In this document: positions 19,606-28,379 of the stretch, piece after piece
How positions within the stretch are numbered: the first letter of the stretch is position 1
Layout: each line of letters opens with the position of its first letter
NCBI GenBank assembly: GCA_028687435.1
Contig: JAQUAF010000016.1
Location: 16,766-80,765, forward strand
Reading direction: 5' to 3'
DNA length: 64,000 bases
From: Verrucomicrobiia bacterium
GTDB taxonomy: Bacteria > Verrucomicrobiota > Verrucomicrobiia > JABWAM01
Translations under genes and position numbers: made by a program
The notes under the pieces: generated by a model
What the model saw: the letters and a program-made list of their open reading frames with translations, nothing else
The model's database searches: none
What the model was told of the DNA's origin: nothing

Positions 19606-20550
19606 ATGTTGATTAAAAAAACATCGGGGGATTTGCGCCGGGTTTTGAACTCGCCGGGAACTCTGGAGTTGGCAAACAGCCGTTTGCTGGCGGCGTTGGA
19701 ACAATCACCGGCGTTGGAGCTCGATGGGGTAACCTTCAACTGGCGGCATCTGCATCTTGGGCCGGGTGTTTATGCCAAGGGTTTTGAGGCGGTCATCCAT
19801 CGGCATGACGAATTGCAGATCGAGTATGCGGCGGACGGCAGAGTTTGCTTCATTGCCGGCGGCGACAAACAGATGATTCTTCCGGGACAGGGCTGCATGA
19901 TCATGCCCGGGGTTTATCATCGATGGATGGCTGTTGACGCGCTGCTGATGGCCGGCGCCTTGATCAATGTGGGGGGGCATGCGGGTTCGTCTTTTCTGGC
20001 GGCCTTGAATGAAGCGTCCAAAAAAGGGATGCGGGTTTTCGGAGGAAAAGATTTGGTTGCCTGGATGGAGCAGATTCTGGCCATGGCGGTGTCATCCGGT
20101 CCGGACGCCTGGCGGATCGAGATCATGGGAAGCCTGCTCCGGGCCTGGCTGGCGCGCTGTTTTGAGGCGGTTTTTGATCTGAAACCCTGGAAATGTCCGG
20201 TGCCGTCCGCAAAACGTGAAATGAACCGCCGCCAGGTTTTATGCGACACCGCTGTTGCGTTTTTGCGCGCCAATTATGGCCGGCCCCTGCAAGTGGCGGA
20301 TGTGGCGGCGCAAGTGGGGGTCAGCCCCCGCCACCTCAACCGTTTGTTTTGTGAGAATCTCAAGGATAGCGTGGCCGGCATTCTTTCGGAGATCCGGCTT
20401 CAGAAAGCGAAGGCTTTGCTGGCGGGCAATCCTTCCCTGTCCGTCAAAGAGATCTCTTATGCCTCGGGCTTTTCCAGTCCGGGCCATTTCACCCAGAAAT
20501 TCAAAAAACGTTTTGGCGTGGTTCCGGGCCGGGTGAACAACCGCGCCTGA
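19606..20550 (+). CDS. AraC-family transcriptional regulator
   Basis: 314 residues. The N-terminal half looks like a cupin-type effector domain (FEAVIHRHDELQIEYAADG, then GQGCMIMPGVYHRW). The C-terminal domain (about 215-310) has two helix-turn-helix motifs: LQVADVAAQVGVSPRHLNRLF and the signature VKEISYASGFSSPGHFTQKF. AraC proteins of this layout usually activate sugar-use genes. The next gene downstream is a sialidase-fold protein 280 bp away, and the aldolase lies upstream, so control of glycan or sugar-acid use is likely but unproven. Similar short repeats lie on both sides (19461-19498 and 20690-20727). Confidence 0.92.
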   Translation: MLIKKTSGDLRRVLNSPGTLELANSRLLAALEQSPALELDGVTFNWRHLHLGPGVYAKGFEAVIHRHDELQIEYAADGRVCFIAGGDKQMILPGQGCMIMPGVYHRWMAVDALLMAGALINVGGHAGSSFLAALNEASKKGMRVFGGKDLVAWMEQILAMAVSSGPDAWRIEIMGSLLRAWLARCFEAVFDLKPWKCPVPSAKREMNRRQVLCDTAVAFLRANYGRPLQVADVAAQVGVSPRHLNRLFCENLKDSVAGILSEIRLQKAKALLAGNPSLSVKEISYASGFSSPGHFTQKFKKRFGVVPGRVNNRA

Positions 20551-20689
20551 TTTTTCCCCGTTATTTCCGCGAAAGCGCATTCGCTTAAGCAGCCATGGAG
20601 GCCTCACGATGAAGCTTGGAACCGATGGATTGAGCATCGAGGAACAGGATTTACGGGACGGTTTGACTGGCCACGGTCTTGTCCGGGAT

Positions 20690-20727
20690 TGATCCTGCTT
20701 ATCCTGTCCATCGATGTGAATTTTACT
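20690..20727 (+). repeat. dispersed 38-bp repeat, copy 2
   Basis: Second copy of the repeat at 19461-19498, here beginning TGATCCTGCTTATCCTG and ending ATCGATGTGAATTTTACT. It lies in the 280-bp gap between the AraC-family gene and the sialidase-fold gene, which shows nothing else. Confidence 0.6.
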
Positions 20728-20830
20728 GTCTTTCGATCCATGCCGTTTCGGCTGCCATGTCCCGATTCCGACAAGTTTGGCCGGAATTGGATGGTGCTGT
20801 CTTTTGCGCATCGCCATCGACGGGGCTAAA

Positions 20831-22135
20831 ATGATGGGCAAGGAGACAAAAATCGTGACAACACCCGTTGATTTTGAGCGTGAGATTGGAATGACAAAGC
20901 CGGACCATGTGGTTTACCGCCCCAGAGGCGGTGATTCCGGCGACACCGGCAACGAACATTTCCTGGTTTTTGACGGGCCGGATGGTTCCCTGATGACGGT
21001 CTGGACCCAGAGCACGGCGGAAGGCAGGAGCGACCAGCATATTGTCTTTTCGCGCAGCGATGACGAGGGACAGACATGGACAAAGCCCCGCAAGCTTGCG
21101 GGCGCCGATCCCAAAACCGGCAAGGGGATGGCCAGTTGGGGTTTTCCATTGGTTTCCAAGTCGGGACGAATCTATGTTCTTTACAGCCGGCATATTGGAA
21201 TGAACGACATTTTCACCCATACCACCGGCTGGCTGGGCGCGATTTGCAGCGACGATGCCGGAAAAACGTGGTCGGAGGAGGAACTTGTCCCCATGCGGCG
21301 CACGATTTATGACAATCCCGATTCAACGATTCCCCCCAATATTATTGTCTGGCAAAAACCGATCCGGCTTTCCTGCAATGGCAAATATTACACGGGGCTT
21401 ACCCGCTGGGTCAGTCCCAGCCGCGGATATCCGCCGCCCACAAAAAGCTGGACGTCGCACGCGTCGGTGGTCGAGTTCATCAGGTTTGAAAATTTGGATG
21501 AGAACCCCAGACCCCGCGACTTGCGCCTGACTTTTTTTGCCCAGGATGATCAGGCCATCAAGGTGGGGATGAAAGAACATCCTCATCAACCTGTTGTCCA
21601 GGAACCCAGTCTTGTGAATCTTCCCAATGGGTGGCTGTTTTGCGCCATGCGCACGATGAGCGGCCATCCTTATTACACCGTTTCGGAGGATGGGGGGGAG
21701 ACCTGGCGGAAGCCCGAACCCATGCGGCGTTTTGACAACGGGCCGCTGCTCCTGCATCCCCTGAGCCCGTGTCCGATTTATCAAACGCATGAGGGGGATT
21801 ATTTTTTCCTGTTTCACAACCACGACGGTCATTGGGGAAAGTGGGGTCCCGAGGATACAAGCCAGCACCGGCGCCCCATCTGCATTGCCCGCGGAGAATT
21901 CAGGAAGGGGGCGCATCAACCCGTGTGGTTCAGCGAACCCAAGGTGTTGATGGATCATGATGGCGTTGGTTTGGGGCCGCCGCCCCCCGGAACGACCCGC
22001 ACAGACCTTGCCATGTATGCCAGTTGCACCTGCGGACGGGGAAAAACCACGCTATGGTATCCGGACCGGAAATTCTTTCTGCTTGGCAAAAAAATCGGAC
22101 GTGTTCTTATGGATGCGTTGCCGGTAAAACAATGA
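20831..22135 (+). CDS. sialidase-superfamily (BNR/Asp-box) protein
   Basis: 434 residues. Three Asp boxes (S-x-D-x-G-x-T-W) are visible: SDDEGQTW at 76-83, SDDAGKTW near 140 and SEDGGETW near 284. These mark the six-bladed beta-propeller of sialidases and related exo-glycosidases. Candidate catalytic residues include the arginines near VVYRPRGG and Tyr/Glu in the later blades. No signal peptide from this start, so it is either cytosolic or exported in another way. Start at 20831 because residues from 20777 look unrelated. It could be an exo-alpha-sialidase or another member of the fold. It lies in a glycan-use neighbourhood with the AraC regulator and the following LamG protein. Confidence 0.8.
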   Translation: MMGKETKIVTTPVDFEREIGMTKPDHVVYRPRGGDSGDTGNEHFLVFDGPDGSLMTVWTQSTAEGRSDQHIVFSRSDDEGQTWTKPRKLAGADPKTGKGMASWGFPLVSKSGRIYVLYSRHIGMNDIFTHTTGWLGAICSDDAGKTWSEEELVPMRRTIYDNPDSTIPPNIIVWQKPIRLSCNGKYYTGLTRWVSPSRGYPPPTKSWTSHASVVEFIRFENLDENPRPRDLRLTFFAQDDQAIKVGMKEHPHQPVVQEPSLVNLPNGWLFCAMRTMSGHPYYTVSEDGGETWRKPEPMRRFDNGPLLLHPLSPCPIYQTHEGDYFFLFHNHDGHWGKWGPEDTSQHRRPICIARGEFRKGAHQPVWFSEPKVLMDHDGVGLGPPPPGTTRTDLAMYASCTCGRGKTTLWYPDRKFFLLGKKIGRVLMDALPVKQ

Positions 22136-22186
22136 AAAACCACGGCTTTCATCAGGAAAACCATCGACCCTCAATTTTGATCCACC

Positions 22187-24928
22187 ATGAAAATTGTCTC
22201 ATCGACCCGCAGGATTTGCATTGAAACAGGAAAGACGGCAAGGGGCCTGCTGGCCGCGTTGATGTTGCTTGCCGCATTCCCGGCGGCGTGGGCCGGTCTG
22301 GTCAGCGAATGGAAATTTGCCGGGGATTTCAAGGACAGCGCCGGCAGGAGCAATGGCGGCTTGAAAAATGAAGAGGCTCAATGGGCGCCGGACCGGTTCG
22401 ACAATCCTGATCATGCCATTTTGCTTTCCGGCAAGGGGGGGTACATTGATTGCGGCAATGCCGAGGGTTTGAGTTTTGGCAATGGAAAAAAGGATCGCCC
22501 GTTTACGATCGAGGCCTGGGTTAAGATGAAGGACCGGGCGGGTTTTGTGATTGCGGGAAAGAAGGGCGAATACGCGCTGACGAACAATAATAATTTGAGA
22601 TTGTATTTTTGGAACGGAAACACCGGGGCGCGGGTGTCAAGATCGGCGGTGGATTTGGCGGGTTATGAAAACAACTGGGTGCATATCATCGTTGCTTACA
22701 ATGGAAGCGGGGATCCTGATGGCGTTGTTTTTTATCTGAATGGCGGGAAAACAGATGGGAAAAAGGAGGGGGATTGGGAGAAATATGAGGCGATGAAAGA
22801 GGGGGGGGCCTCTTTTTGCATTGGCGGTCCGGCGGATCAGGATGAGGATTTCGAAAAAGTTACAGCCAATGGAAGCGTGGGGGAAGTTCGTGTTTACAAT
22901 CATGCATTGACCGCGAATGAGGCCAGGGACCGATATGAACAGACCTTTCCTTGCCGGATCAAAAGCATGCGCCCGTTGGTTGATCTGATTGAAAGTGATG
23001 AGCGGGAATTGCGGCGGTTGTCGAAAGTTCATCCCCATGGAAAAGCTTATGCCCAATCCGTGGGCGCTGATTTGGCCGATTTGAAGGCGAAAGCTGAAAA
23101 ATGCGGGGATGGAGAACAGTCCCTGTCCTATTCCGGGTTTGCAGCCATGAAGGAGGAAAGGGATATGATCGAGAAAAGGCTGGGCAATCATATCGATGAG
23201 CTTAAAAAAACATTGAAAGCTGTGGAAAATGGAGTGGTGGCAAAGGAGGCGCCCTTCATATGTCATAGGATTGATCCCATGAGCCGGGACGTCCGGCAGA
23301 TATTGCCGTTTTGGGGAGGGGCGATTCCGGGTGAAATTTCCAACGAGATCAAGATCGCGGCGTGCGCCGGCGAATACGAACCGGCCAGTTTTGTGATTGT
23401 CGCGCTTGCGGATTTGAACTCGCTCCAGGTCAGGACAAGTGACTTGAAACTCATGGGAGCCAAATCACAAACAGAAATTATTCCGGCTTCGGCGTTGGAT
23501 GTGAAACTGGTCAAATGCTGGTACCAATCGGGCAGCGCCGGGTGGGGGTTCAAACAGAATAAATTGACGAGGAAACTTATTCCCGAGCTGCTTGTGAATG
23601 ACGATTCCCTGGTGAAGGTTGATTTTAAAAAGGGGGAAAATTATCTGAGGCTTGGTTTCCCAAAAGGAAATGAATACATCTGGATCAGCGATCCTGCATG
23701 GGATGCCGCAAAGGAAAAAGAATGGAAACCGGAGGCGGTCAGCATTGACAAATTTCCCGTCAAGGACAGCCCTGTTTTGCTGCCGGTGAATATTCCAGCC
23801 GGCAGGAATCAGCAGTTTTGGCTGACAGTCAGGGCGCCGGCGGACGCAAAACCCGGTCTGTATGAAGGCAAAATCAGCTTGATGACTCCGGGAAGGGAAG
23901 TCGGATCTCTTTCGCTGAAATTACAGGTGCTTCCTTTTGAGCTTTCAGCGCCCTATTACACCTTTTCCATCGATTATCACGCAAAGTTGTCGGAGATTGG
24001 AACCGTTTCATCGGTTTATAAGAACCGAAGTCAATTCAAGAGAGAATTGGAGAATATGGTTGCGCATGGCCTGTCCAATTGCCAGCACTACGGAATAAAA
24101 AAGGGCATGTTGGGGGAGGTTCTGAAAATACGAAAGGAAGCGGGGATGGACAATGGAACGCTGTATTTGAAGGGAACCATTCCAATTGGGAATCCCACGG
24201 AACCGAAAGCGTTGGAGCAGGTGGGAAAAAATGTGCGCGCGATTTTGGAATTTGTGCGGCCCTTTGGCGTCCAAACGGTTTATTTTTATGGCATCGATGA
24301 GGCAAGAGGATCCCGGTTGAAATCCCAACGGCAGGCGTGGGAAACCGCGCGCGCGGCGGGTGGCAGGATCTTTGTGGCCGGCGGTGAGGATAACATCAAG
24401 TTCATGGGCGACATTCAGGATATGCATGTCCGCGCCGGTCCTCCCTCCGCAAAGGAGGTCGCGCAATGGCATTCGCGCGGGCATAAAATATTTTGTTACA
24501 ACAATCCGCAATGCGGAGTGGAGGATCCGGAAATTTATCGCCGAAATTTCGGGCTTCTTTTGTGGAAAAATGATTATGACGGCGCGGCGGATAACGCCTA
24601 CCAACATTCCTTTGGCTTTACCTGGAATGATTTTGGGCATCCATTTTACCGATCCCCTAACCAGACCTATGCGACGGCCGAAGGTCCCATCGACACCATC
24701 CAATGGGAGGGGTATCGCGAGGCGGTGGATGATGTCCGGTATGTCACCACCCTTCAGAAAACGATTGAGACGGCAAGGAAATCCGGGGATGAAAAACTCC
24801 TGCAACGTGCAGATGTGGCCGAGGATTATCTGAAAAAACTTAAGAGTGGGGATGCCATAGACAAGGGGAATCTGGGTGTCATCCGGTCGGAAATCATCTC
24901 GCAGATCCTTGGATTGCAGGGAAAATGA
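22187..24928 (+). CDS. secreted LamG-domain protein with GH123/DUF4091-like C-terminus
   Basis: 913 residues. The signal peptide spans about 1-36 (LLAALMLLAAFPAAWA). A LamG/concanavalin-like domain follows (about 37-255; FTIEAWVKMKD, then VHIIVAYNGSG and VGEVRVYNHALT), likely to bind sugar. After a helical linker (260-350) comes a beta-rich part and a TIM-barrel-like region. There Asp704-Glu705 (YFYGIDEARGS) correspond to the Asp-Glu pair of GH123-type hexosaminidases, and the end has EGYREAVDDVRYVTTLQ, typical of DUF4091. A secreted glycosidase acting on amino-sugar glycans is the likely role. It follows the sialidase-fold gene by 51 bases, probably one operon. Confidence 0.75.
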   Translation: MKIVSSTRRICIETGKTARGLLAALMLLAAFPAAWAGLVSEWKFAGDFKDSAGRSNGGLKNEEAQWAPDRFDNPDHAILLSGKGGYIDCGNAEGLSFGNGKKDRPFTIEAWVKMKDRAGFVIAGKKGEYALTNNNNLRLYFWNGNTGARVSRSAVDLAGYENNWVHIIVAYNGSGDPDGVVFYLNGGKTDGKKEGDWEKYEAMKEGGASFCIGGPADQDEDFEKVTANGSVGEVRVYNHALTANEARDRYEQTFPCRIKSMRPLVDLIESDERELRRLSKVHPHGKAYAQSVGADLADLKAKAEKCGDGEQSLSYSGFAAMKEERDMIEKRLGNHIDELKKTLKAVENGVVAKEAPFICHRIDPMSRDVRQILPFWGGAIPGEISNEIKIAACAGEYEPASFVIVALADLNSLQVRTSDLKLMGAKSQTEIIPASALDVKLVKCWYQSGSAGWGFKQNKLTRKLIPELLVNDDSLVKVDFKKGENYLRLGFPKGNEYIWISDPAWDAAKEKEWKPEAVSIDKFPVKDSPVLLPVNIPAGRNQQFWLTVRAPADAKPGLYEGKISLMTPGREVGSLSLKLQVLPFELSAPYYTFSIDYHAKLSEIGTVSSVYKNRSQFKRELENMVAHGLSNCQHYGIKKGMLGEVLKIRKEAGMDNGTLYLKGTIPIGNPTEPKALEQVGKNVRAILEFVRPFGVQTVYFYGIDEARGSRLKSQRQAWETARAAGGRIFVAGGEDNIKFMGDIQDMHVRAGPPSAKEVAQWHSRGHKIFCYNNPQCGVEDPEIYRRNFGLLLWKNDYDGAADNAYQHSFGFTWNDFGHPFYRSPNQTYATAEGPIDTIQWEGYREAVDDVRYVTTLQKTIETARKSGDEKLLQRADVAEDYLKKLKSGDAIDKGNLGVIRSEIISQILGLQGK

Positions 24929-25009
24929 CAGTGTGGAATTTCCGCGTTTTTTTCTTGGAATAGGAAAAATTGCGTCCGTATTTGTCCTTTTGTTTCAGCT
25001 GTTTTCAGC

Positions 25010-25052
25010 TTGACTGTTTTGGGCGGTTATTTACTAATTGATCAGTTAATAA
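25010..25052 (+). promoter_or_regulatory. tetR-shc promoter with overlapping 22-bp operator
   Basis: TTGACT (25010-25015) is followed at 16-17 bp by TACTAA/ACTAAT. Overlying this -10 is an imperfect palindrome, TTACTAATTGA-TCAGTTAATAA (25031-25052, 9 of 11 paired), centred on TGATCA. This arrangement fits autorepression by the TetR protein encoded next. Confidence 0.5.
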
Positions 25053-25075
25053 AATTTTCAACCAGCGGAATCTCC

Positions 25076-25678
25076 ATGCCATCCAAACGACGAAAACGCA
25101 ACGCCCCCCTGACCCGCAAGGCCATTCTTGGCGCGGCGGAGAAATTGTTCGCGCAAAACGGGTTCAACGGGGTTTCCATGCGGGACCTTTCCCGGTTGTC
25201 CGGGATTTCCCAGCCTCTCATTCATCATCACTTCGGAACCAAGGAGGCCCTTTATCAGGCCGTCAAACAGCGGGCCATGGATCAGTTCAAGACGGTCTGG
25301 CCTTCGACAGGGGCGGGGCGGGACATTCTTGGGCGTCTCCAGACGGCCGCCCGCAACATCTTCACGAAACTGGTGGATGACCGCAAGCTTCTGCGCCTTT
25401 CCTCCTGGACCCGTCTGGAGGATGGGAATGAGCTGTGGCCCGGCGAGGACCGGATGATGGAGCAGCTTCGCGGGGAATTGGTGGCGGCGCAAAAGGCGGG
25501 CGAACTTCGCCGGGATGTTGATCCGCTTTTGATGGCCATCATGCTGGAGGCGCTCATCTGCTTTTGGTGCGAGGAACGGCTGCGGCTGAAGGCGTTGTTC
25601 AAGGATTGGGTGGGGGTGGACGAGCGGTATTTGAGGGAAATGTGGAAGGTGCTGGAGAGGGGCATGAAAGTTCGTTGA
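25076..25678 (+). CDS. TetR-family transcriptional regulator
   Basis: 200 residues. The N-terminal helix-turn-helix is clear: AILGAAEKLFAQNGFNGVSM, then RDLSRLSGISQPLIHHHFG and TKEALYQAV. The C-terminal ligand domain has no recognisable specificity. ATG 25076 is chosen because the frame upstream runs through the promoter and operator. The stop lies 15 bases before the squalene-hopene cyclase, so the regulator and the hopanoid gene share an operon. It probably senses a lipid or membrane-active compound (inference). Confidence 0.93.
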   Translation: MPSKRRKRNAPLTRKAILGAAEKLFAQNGFNGVSMRDLSRLSGISQPLIHHHFGTKEALYQAVKQRAMDQFKTVWPSTGAGRDILGRLQTAARNIFTKLVDDRKLLRLSSWTRLEDGNELWPGEDRMMEQLRGELVAAQKAGELRRDVDPLLMAIMLEALICFWCEERLRLKALFKDWVGVDERYLREMWKVLERGMKVR

Positions 25679-25693
25679 AAAACCGGTTTTTCC

Positions 25694-27790
25694 ATGAAAA
25701 CACTGACTGAAACCTTGTTGAGTGGACGAAGCGCGGAAAACTTTTCGCTGACGATTGCGGAGAAGTCCGGGGAACTGCAGGCGCCCCGTCCGGGGTTGGA
25801 GGAGGGGTTGGGGCGGGCATTGGACTGGCTTTATCGCAAACAGGAGGACGACGGTTTCTGGGTGGGCATGCTGGAATCCAATTCCTGCATGGAAGCCGAA
25901 TGGATCCTGGCGATGCATTTTCTTGGGCTTCGCGACGAAAAACGATGCGAAAAAATCGCGCGCAGCATTCTCAACGAGCAGCGACCGGATGGTTCCTGGG
26001 AGGTTTACCACCACGCGCCCAGCGGCGACATCAATACCACTGTGGAATGCTACGCGGCTTTGCGGGCCATGGGGCATGACCGGGACAGCGAACCCATTCG
26101 CAAGGCGCGGGAATGGATTTTTGCCCATGGAGGGCTCAAAGGGATTCGCAATTTCACCAAGTACTGGCTGGCCTTGATCGGCGAATGGCCGTGGGACGGC
26201 ACACCCACCATGCCGCCCGAGCTGATCTATCTGCCCATGTGGATGCCTTTCAACATCTACCGGTTTGCGTCATGGGTCAGGGGCACCCTCGTTCCCTTGT
26301 GCATCCTTTCGGCGCGTTGCCCCTCCCGTCCGCTGCCCGCCCGGGCGCGGCTGGACGAGTTGTTTCCCGGGGGACGGGATCGTTTCGATTACCGGCTGCC
26401 GCGAAAGGGAAGCTGGGCTTCGTGGGAGGGGATTTTCCACATGGCCGACCGGGTGTTGCGCCGTTATTTTCCGTTCCGCGGACGGCGCACCCGCGAAATC
26501 GCCATCAAGATTTGCATCGAATGGATCATCCGCCACCAGGAGGCCGACGGGGTTTGGAGCGGAATCCAGCCGCCCTGGGTTTATTCCCTGATGGCCTTGA
26601 ATGTGGAAGGGTACGGTCTGGAACATCCGGTGTTGAAGAGCGGCTTGGACGCCCTGGACCGGCATTGGTCCTACGAAAAGGACGGCGGCATTTATGTGCA
26701 GGCCAGCGAATCCCCGGTGTGGGACACGGTGTTGTCCATGCTGGCCTTGCTGGACAGCGGACAGACGCCGGCCACCTGCCCGTCCCTGACGTCCTCCTTG
26801 CGCTGGCTGCTCAAGCAGCAGATCCGCGCATGGGGGGACTGGAGCACCTACATTCGCGATGTTCGCGGAGGAGGCTGGGCTTTTCAACGCGCCAACCAAT
26901 GTTATCCCGACGTGGACGACACGTCCGTGGCGTTGATTGTGCTGGCCCGCCTGCGTCCGTTACTTTCGGATCCGACCGAGGTGGATCATGCGATCGAGCT
27001 TGCGACGGAGTGGATGTTGGGCATGCAATGTTCCAACGGCGGGTGGGCCGCGTATGACCGGGATAACGACACGCGGCTGCTCACCAAGATTCCCTTTTGC
27101 GACTTTGGCGAATTGCTCGATCCGCCGAGCGTGGATGTGACCGCGCATGTGGCGGAGGCGCTGGCCTGTCTTGGCCGCGGCATGGGCGATCTCGCAGTGG
27201 CGCGCGCGGTGCGGTTCATCCGCCAGGAACAGGAATCGGACGGAAGCTGGTTTGGCCGCTGGGGCGTCAACCATATTTACGGCACCGGCGCGGTTTTGCC
27301 CGCGTTGCGGGCGGTGGGGGAGGACATGAGCTCCCGTTACGTCCGCCGGGCGGCCGACTGGGTGGCGCACCATCAGAATCACGACGGCGGCTGGGGGGAA
27401 ACCCCGGCGTCCTACATGGATGACTCCATGCGCGGCGTGGGCGAAAGCACCGCTTCCCAGACCGCCTGGGCCTTGATGGCGCTGATGGCCGTGGAACACC
27501 CGTGCTACGACGAGGCGATCATTCAGGGCGTGGAGTATCTCCTGAGCTCCCAGCAGGCGGGAACCTGGAGCGAACCCCAGTACACCGGCACCGGATTTCC
27601 CGGGTACAGCGTGGGCGGGCGCGTGAACCTCAAGGAAAAAGCCGCCTCCATCGACCAGGGACACGAACTCCAACGCGGTTTCATGATCAATTACAACCTC
27701 TACCGCCACTATTTTCCCGTCATGGCCCTTGGCCGCGCCCGGAGATATTTTCAAAGGAAATGGGACGCGGCAAAGGCGAAAAAGTTGTAG
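25694..27790 (+). CDS. shc: squalene-hopene cyclase
   Basis: 698 residues. The enzyme cyclises squalene to hopene/hopanol, the first committed step of hopanoid synthesis, at the inner membrane. The proton-donating DXDD motif is Asp406-Val-Asp-Asp409 in CYPDVDDTS. Several QW repeats are visible (QEDDGFWVG, QRPDGSWEVYHH, QCSNGGWAAYDRDN, QESDGSWFGRWG, QNHDGGWGET), the last followed by SQTAWALMAL. Length is normal for the family. It follows tetR by 15 bases. No hpn genes are adjacent, so squalene synthesis and side-chain genes must be elsewhere. Confidence 0.97.
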   Translation: MKTLTETLLSGRSAENFSLTIAEKSGELQAPRPGLEEGLGRALDWLYRKQEDDGFWVGMLESNSCMEAEWILAMHFLGLRDEKRCEKIARSILNEQRPDGSWEVYHHAPSGDINTTVECYAALRAMGHDRDSEPIRKAREWIFAHGGLKGIRNFTKYWLALIGEWPWDGTPTMPPELIYLPMWMPFNIYRFASWVRGTLVPLCILSARCPSRPLPARARLDELFPGGRDRFDYRLPRKGSWASWEGIFHMADRVLRRYFPFRGRRTREIAIKICIEWIIRHQEADGVWSGIQPPWVYSLMALNVEGYGLEHPVLKSGLDALDRHWSYEKDGGIYVQASESPVWDTVLSMLALLDSGQTPATCPSLTSSLRWLLKQQIRAWGDWSTYIRDVRGGGWAFQRANQCYPDVDDTSVALIVLARLRPLLSDPTEVDHAIELATEWMLGMQCSNGGWAAYDRDNDTRLLTKIPFCDFGELLDPPSVDVTAHVAEALACLGRGMGDLAVARAVRFIRQEQESDGSWFGRWGVNHIYGTGAVLPALRAVGEDMSSRYVRRAADWVAHHQNHDGGWGETPASYMDDSMRGVGESTASQTAWALMALMAVEHPCYDEAIIQGVEYLLSSQQAGTWSEPQYTGTGFPGYSVGGRVNLKEKAASIDQGHELQRGFMINYNLYRHYFPVMALGRARRYFQRKWDAAKAKKL

Positions 27791-27828
27791 CCTTCGCTCT
27801 TTTTTAGAGGAAAAAAATGCGAGGGTAA

Positions 27829-27845
27829 GGTCACAAATTGTGACC
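27829..27845. repeat. 17-bp perfect inverted repeat directly before an ATG
   Basis: GGTCACAA-A-TTGTGACC: two perfect 8-base arms. It ends at the base before the ATG at 27846. Operator-like. It lies in a 350-bp region after shc that otherwise holds only a doubtful small ORF and the promoter at 28107-28135. Confidence 0.55.
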
Positions 27846-27989
27846 ATGCCTTTGCGCTTCGTCAGCCGTGAGCTGAAACATAAACTGAGTTGGCAAGCCC
27901 AAAGCGGTCATGATTTCCGGCTTCTTCAAAGAATGGTGCCCGATTGGAAGGCTCGAAAAGCGCGTTTGGAAAGGGTTGCCAACAACTGA
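27846..27989 (+). CDS. doubtful 47-residue ORF
   Basis: Encodes a basic, Arg/Lys-rich peptide (starting MPLRFVSRELKHKLSWQ, ending RLERVANN). Its ATG directly follows the GGTCACAA/TTGTGACC palindrome. No ribosome site and no recognised family. It may be a remnant of a longer gene whose start region has been kept, or not a gene. Confidence 0.2.
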   Translation: MPLRFVSRELKHKLSWQAQSGHDFRLLQRMVPDWKARKARLERVANN

Positions 27990-28083
27990 AAGATGAACAC
28001 GGTATGGGAAGGCAATTCGTGGGGCGCTGTCGGTCTGGATCATGCGGCTCGACTTTGAGCCTGGTGGTGGCATGATTTGGCCG

Positions 28084-28135
28084 GCATGGAAACGCCCCCG
28101 CGCTTCTTGCTGAAAACCAGTCCTTCTGCTAACTT
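28084..28135 (+). promoter_or_regulatory. duplicated upstream element, copy 1, with extended -10 promoter
   Basis: CATGGAAACGCCCCCGCGCT continues into TCTTGCTGAAA. TTGCTG (28107-28112), 17 bp, TGC-TAACTT (28127-28135). Seven bases to the ATG at 28143. The first part recurs at 28823-28852 before the GDPD gene. Confidence 0.5.
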
Positions 28136-28142
28136 ATGAATG

Positions 28143-28379
28143 ATGAAACTTCGCTTCGATCTGGTCGAGAAGATCACGCCGGAAATGCTGATGGAGAGCG
28201 TGCTGGCCAACAATCACCGTTACAAGGCCGAGCCGCTTTTCTCAAAAACTGGGACTGGCAGCTTGTCGTCAGCCTCAACCGAGGATCGTGCGAAAGAGGA
28301 AAAGCTCAGCATGGAAGCAACACGGAAACTCATGAACGAGTCCGGCAAGAATGGGAACGACGGCGACAAGCCGAGTTGA
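28143..28379 (+). CDS. hypothetical small protein
   Basis: 78 residues, hydrophilic, not recognised. Starts MKLRFDLVEKITPEMLMESV and ends in a charged tail (EEKLSMEATRKLMNESGKNG, then NDGDKPS). The start at 28143 fits the leaderless promoter just upstream; ATG 28140 is in frame two residues-equivalents earlier (one extra Met). The stop overlaps a TTG that can start the next frame (TTGA), suggesting coupling. An alternative reading from 28136 in another frame would fuse into the downstream ORF, but its first 80 residues look like a frame shadow. Confidence 0.4.
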   Translation: MKLRFDLVEKITPEMLMESVLANNHRYKAEPLFSKTGTGSLSSASTEDRAKEEKLSMEATRKLMNESGKNGNDGDKPS

